From assembly GCA_023421135.1 (NCBI GenBank), contig JAEZUG010000065.1, forward strand, positions 1 through 8,475: a stretch of DNA of 8,475 bases. The letters run 5' to 3'. Position numbers and translations under genes: made by a program. The stretch comes from Candidatus Cloacimonadota bacterium. Lineage in GTDB: Bacteria; Cloacimonadota; Cloacimonadia; Cloacimonadales; Cloacimonadaceae. Under the pieces are notes generated by a model. It saw only the letters and a program-made list of their open reading frames with translations, searched no databases and was not told the DNA's origin. Of this stretch, positions 7,201 through 8,475 are shown one piece after another. Within the stretch, counting starts at the first letter, position 1, and every line of letters starts with the position of its first letter.

Positions 7201-7766
7201 ATGTCGATTCTGAAGATCCTTCTCTGGAGAAGTTCCAGATCATCCTCTACCCCAGAGCTGGACAGGATGGCGATATCGTGATTCAATACCATACTGTGGA
7301 TAACCCCGGAACCACTACCAATTATTGCACGGTCGGAATCGAAAACCACCTGCAATTGGATGGTCTCACCTACACCCACGGCAATCAGTATCCCATCACT
7401 TCAGCCATATTACAGAACAACCTGGCTATCAAATTCACCACAACCCCTCCGGATAACTACGTGGCAAATTCAGACGCCCAGATCACACCTATCTTCCGCC
7501 TGAACCAAAACTATCCCAATCCCTTCAACCCCAGCACCACAATCAGCTTCCACAGCCCGGTCGCCGGTCCTGTGCAGCTGGTGATCTCAAACTTGAGAGG
7601 GCAGATAGTGAGAACCCTTCTGAATGGAGAACTTGCCAGCGGAGATCATAGCTTGGTCTGGAATGGCACAGATGACAATGGTGATAGCGTTAGCTCCGGG
7701 TTATATTTCTACAGACTGCAAATCGGCAATCATACACAGACCCGTAAGATGCTGATGATGAAATAG
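4245..7766 (+). CDS. Secreted gingipain-family (C25) protein with FlgD-like/type-A C-terminal sorting domain; catalytic His replaced
   Basis: This 1173-aa protein has a signal peptide (1-20, cleavage near AAA-G). A propeptide-like region follows (about 21-178), then a C25 peptidase domain at about 180-535: MLIISH at 183, YLLLLGDV at 239-246, DYFPEMLVGR at 279-288. The nucleophile motif is SIVCNTGDF with Cys422. In gingipains the catalytic His lies in a G-H-G motif 33 residues before the Cys; here that position is Trp389 in YRGWGDANGWHYP. Cys422 is kept, and His396 is the only nearby His. Beta-sandwich/CARDB-like segments fill about 540-835. A nidogen-like extracellular domain (about 840-1065) carries a Ca-binding-like DGDGNG loop (951-956). 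The C terminus (1085-1173) is the FLNQNYPNPFNPSTT-type FlgD-like sorting domain found on proteins exported by type IX-like systems. GGGAG (4233-4237) precedes the ATG by 7 nt; a weak TACGAT -10 lies at 4211-4216. The gene is divergent from the TonB operon. It is an intact secreted protein, but whether it is an active protease is doubtful. Confidence 0.9.
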   Translation: MRQTAMILAILLCVSILAAAGLQEYQTTASGLRAAITELRAAPLVEDNSPDNDDGLDTISYTSKTFALPYESISLQINSMRWNVFDQSGTFLYTEDNLRDGTAVVANSFTFRDMRGHTVKIRAQFTEGNLTRTLHSIDFSITGSNPVSIPESLSPAFVQSYKSLADNWETSYLRYLPVGRPQMLIISHAPLAPYQQDYINWRKQKGFEVYVLNKADLGNNVDQIKAGIAAHYAQYRPDYLLLLGDVTGTYSIPCAFYPSPEYQENDADDQTYTLLEGEDYFPEMLVGRFSFGNISELITMLNKTVSYEKDPYMDDTTWMRRALTVAGNWAEGTLRPTTPIHMSRWLRDRFLDYGYATVDTVYFPPTFPGTSLIQSSISQGLQYISYRGWGDANGWHYPSFHNPDLDVTFNGRKMPVVFSIVCNTGDFANNNVNPCFGEKWMRMGTTAAPGGAIAFVGPSDLHTKTRLNNSISSGAFRAMLDNNVRIFGSSVLEGKIELYKNFPNDLAANQYVPFYFHVYNMLSDPALNMWSLVPSTIAESVFTNGLTFAQSDTHVQINATNLDGATITATKDGQNFSYAKVENGIALIAIDPSQTGDLLVTISKENMVPLQRTLTVTASAPLSLNSINVIPQGTNFSLQGFLKNNSTGNLTDIFVEAECYNTEMVSFPTSTWSIENLAAGAQTEFNFGVDISEIVNPRVPLIFRLKVKRNNQVISTHIYSYQPINAQFSVLNHSGVLLLGQNSPISFEIKNTGNRALANASLIISSLTNAAVASSTPIQLGAFAIGETKTVNTNIQVAGDTYNGRNIQLHFQMNGSDVFFPSNYYTVIAGTPSSTDPTGPCSYGYFAYDSTDQGFAQAPVYNWVEIDPLLGGQAEVFPCKDDGSRVVNLPFQFRYFGIDYDQITICSNGWISFGPTDMFDFYNHYIPAALGPYAMVAGYWDDLKGERTGTDGDGNGIYADMRMLYWHDAANSRYIVQWNNAYNQYNVDSEDPSLEKFQIILYPRAGQDGDIVIQYHTVDNPGTTTNYCTVGIENHLQLDGLTYTHGNQYPITSAILQNNLAIKFTTTPPDNYVANSDAQITPIFRLNQNYPNPFNPSTTISFHSPVAGPVQLVISNLRGQIVRTLLNGELASGDHSLVWNGTDDNGDSVSSGLYFYRLQIGNHTQTRKMLMMK

Positions 7767-7786
7767 GTAAACAATAGTATCAAGAT

Positions 7787-7814
7787 AAGCCCAGGCGCAA
7801 GCTTGGGCTTTTTT
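7787..7814 (+). terminator. Rho-independent terminator of the C25 gene
   Basis: AAGCCCAGGC (7787-7796) pairs over 10 positions (one G-U) with GCTTGGGCTT (7801-7810) around a GCAA tetraloop, followed by a run of T to 7814. It begins 20 bp after the stop codon of the C25-family gene. Confidence 0.92.
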
Positions 7815-7988
7815 CCTGAGTAGAGTCACTACGGAACCACACCATGCCATGTGGAGCATTTACGATTATCACCTGGAACCACAGAATCCCACCCTTGATG
7901 AGGTAGCTCTCTTCGCTTCCGCAATTTCCTCATCACACATTCAACACTCTATAAACCGTTTCAAAGATCTAAAGGGAGATCCAGGTCA

Positions 7989-8012
7989 CGTCACAACGTC
8001 ACAACGTCACCA
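7989..8012. repeat. Octamer array 1 (three units of CGTCACAA/CGTCACCA)
   Basis: Units CGTCACAA (7989-7996), CGTCACAA (7997-8004) and CGTCACCA (8005-8012) stand head to tail, and the array fades out in CGTACTAT. The same octamer family recurs as a longer array at 8203-8250. Confidence 0.85.
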
Positions 8013-8037
8013 CGTACTATCCCCTCACTTCTTATAA

Positions 8038-8070
8038 GGTGACACTTTCCCTCCTTAGTGGACACTTTCC
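8038..8070. repeat. Direct repeat GACACTTTCC, 20-bp period (possible IS end remnant)
   Basis: GACACTTTCC occurs at 8041-8050 and 8061-8070, each preceded by GT or GTG, and a degraded third copy (GCACTTTCT) occurs at 8086-8094. Repeated GTGGACACTTTCC-type motifs are known at the ends of some IS21-family elements. No transposase is present here, so this may be a relic or an unrelated repeat. Confidence 0.4.
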
Positions 8071-8202
8071 TGTAGAATCTTTTCCGCACTTTCTGATCTC
8101 TTTGTTTCATAGAACGTTACGAAGGCCATAATTCTTTGATCAATCTTTCGTTGCTCAGAGCCACATCCCTGAACCCCGCGAAGTTTTTGGTGCTTTCCGA
8201 AG

Positions 8203-8250
8203 CGCCACCACGTCACCACGCCATCCCGCCATCACGACAAAACGCCACAA
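8203..8250. repeat. Octamer array 2 (six degenerate units, consensus CGCCAYCA)
   Basis: Six contiguous 8-bp units in exact register begin at 8203, 8211, 8219, 8227, 8235 and 8243: CGCCACCA, CGTCACCA, CGCCATCC, CGCCATCA, CGACAAAA, CGCCACAA. All start with CG. The second unit is identical to the last unit of array 1, so both arrays belong to one family. Confidence 0.85.
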
Positions 8251-8257
8251 CCCCAGA

Positions 8258-8275
8258 ACCCCGCTTTAGTGGGGT
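8258..8275. repeat. Small hairpin, 7-bp stem
   Basis: ACCCCGC (8258-8264) pairs with GTGGGGT (8269-8275), one G-U, around a TTTA loop. No T-run follows on either strand, so it is unlikely to be a standard terminator. Confidence 0.45.
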
Positions 8276-8288
8276 GACATCTGCGGAG

Positions 8289-8315
8289 CCCACGGTGAGC
8301 GCAGCGAACCGTGGG
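8289..8315 (+). repeat. Palindromic element, copy A
   Basis: CCCACGGT (8289-8296) and ACCGTGGG (8308-8315) form a perfect 8-bp stem. The loop GAGCGCAGCGA allows a tandem G-A mismatch followed by a GC/GC inner stem with a GCA loop. It is related to copy B at 8431-8461, which lies in the opposite orientation. GGAGCC flanks it on both sides (8285-8290 and 8321-8326). Confidence 0.7.
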
Positions 8316-8348
8316 TCAGAGGAGCCAGAAACCTCTCATTTTCTTCTC

Positions 8349-8399
8349 AATCCCCACCCCTATCCGAAGCGCTGTGCGCTTCGGATAGGGGTGGGGATT
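8349..8399. repeat. Perfect 24-bp inverted repeat with 3-nt loop
   Basis: The left arm 8349-8372 (starts AATCCCCACCCC, ends CCGAAGCGC) and the right arm 8376-8399 are exact reverse complements around TGT. The right arm runs into ATTTCTCTT, so on the plus strand it could act as a terminator for a transcript reading in from the left. The nearest upstream gene already has its own terminator. The decamer TCCGAAGCGC of the left arm also occurs at 8196-8205. Confidence 0.85.
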
Positions 8400-8415
8400 T
8401 CTCTTCAGACATTTC

Positions 8416-8475
8416 CAGATGCCGCCTTTACCCATAGTTCCGGCTACGCCTTCACTATGGGCTTATGCAGATGCC
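8416..8475. repeat. Direct repeat CAGATGCC flanking palindrome B
   Basis: CAGATGCC occurs at 8416-8423 and again at 8468-8475, the last bases of the window, with a 52-bp period and palindrome B between. It may be the start of a tandem array continuing past the edge, or a duplication flanking an inserted element. Confidence 0.5.
8431..8461 (-). repeat. Palindromic element, copy B
   Basis: CCCATAGT (8431-8438) and ACTATGGG (8454-8461) form a perfect 8-bp stem. On the minus strand the loop is GAAGGCGTAGCCGGA, with an inner GGC/GCC stem and a GTA loop. Compared with copy A, two stem base pairs changed together (C-G to T-A and G-C to A-T) and the loop core GCGYAGC is kept. Confidence 0.7.

Larger units (their letters stand above)
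7815..8475. other. Gene-free, repeat-rich region to the right edge
   Basis: I see no convincing gene in these 660 bp on either strand. The longest open frame (7849-8037) has no ribosome-binding site and runs into a tandem repeat. The stretch contains two octamer arrays, a repeated GACACTTTCC motif, and four strong palindromes, each listed separately. From about 8160 it is richer in C on the plus strand than the adjacent coding DNA. No tRNA, rRNA or CRISPR array is visible. Confidence 0.7.

Noticed and set aside
6690..7379. 229-codon open frame on the minus strand
   Set aside because: Lies fully antisense to the well-supported C25 gene; its low-complexity, Ile/Val/Gly-rich product is typical of a shadow frame.
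7849..8037. 62-codon open frame on the plus strand after the terminator
   Set aside because: No ribosome-binding site, no recognisable motif, and its last third is read from the octamer tandem array; probably chance.

Overview
The window looks chromosomal and comes from a Gram-negative, diderm bacterium. It has a TonB-dependent outer-membrane receptor, a lipoprotein, and a large gingipain-family (C25) secreted protein. That protein ends in the FlgD-like/type-A sorting domain (YPNPFNPSTTISF...LYFYRL...KMLMMK) typical of Cloacimonadota, Marinimicrobia, Fibrobacterota and related FCB-type phyla. The style of the proteins best fits Candidatus Cloacimonadota. This is inferred from protein style, not from a marker gene.

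Layout. (1) Positions 3-152 (+) hold the last 49 codons of miaA (tRNA dimethylallyltransferase). After 26 bp comes a cytoplasmic parvulin-type peptidyl-prolyl isomerase, 179-1030 (+). (2) A short convergent intergenic region carries four tandem 11-bp repeats (1129-1172). (3) A two-gene minus-strand operon follows: an outer-membrane-type lipoprotein (3962-3156) and then a TonB-dependent receptor (3151-1271, TTG start). The two are tightly spaced, with the receptor's ribosome-binding site inside the end of the lipoprotein gene. (4) About 150 nt of leader upstream of the lipoprotein folds into a compact multi-helix RNA. It has a GAAA tetraloop, an 11-nt tetraloop-receptor motif, and a hairpin that sequesters the lipoprotein Shine-Dalgarno, so it is a strong riboswitch candidate. 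(5) A divergent 1173-aa C25-family protein (4245-7766, +) ends in a Rho-independent terminator (7787-7814). (6) The last 660 bp have no convincing gene. They are filled with repeats: two arrays of a degenerate octamer CGYCACMA, a repeated GACACTTTCC motif, two copies of a covarying palindrome in opposite orientations, and a perfect 24-bp inverted repeat.

How the parts may work together. The lipoprotein and TonB receptor look like a surface-binding and import pair for a scarce ligand, controlled post-transcriptionally by the leader RNA. The RNA helix order and motifs resemble the molybdenum-cofactor riboswitch class more than cobalamin. The lipoprotein shows two weakly repeated segments reminiscent of the sulfite-oxidase/molybdopterin fold. 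Together they suggest a ligand related to Mo/W or pterin, but this link is inference and has not been tested. The C25 protein keeps the catalytic Cys, but a Trp occupies the position expected for the catalytic His, so it may be a degenerate or altered peptidase.
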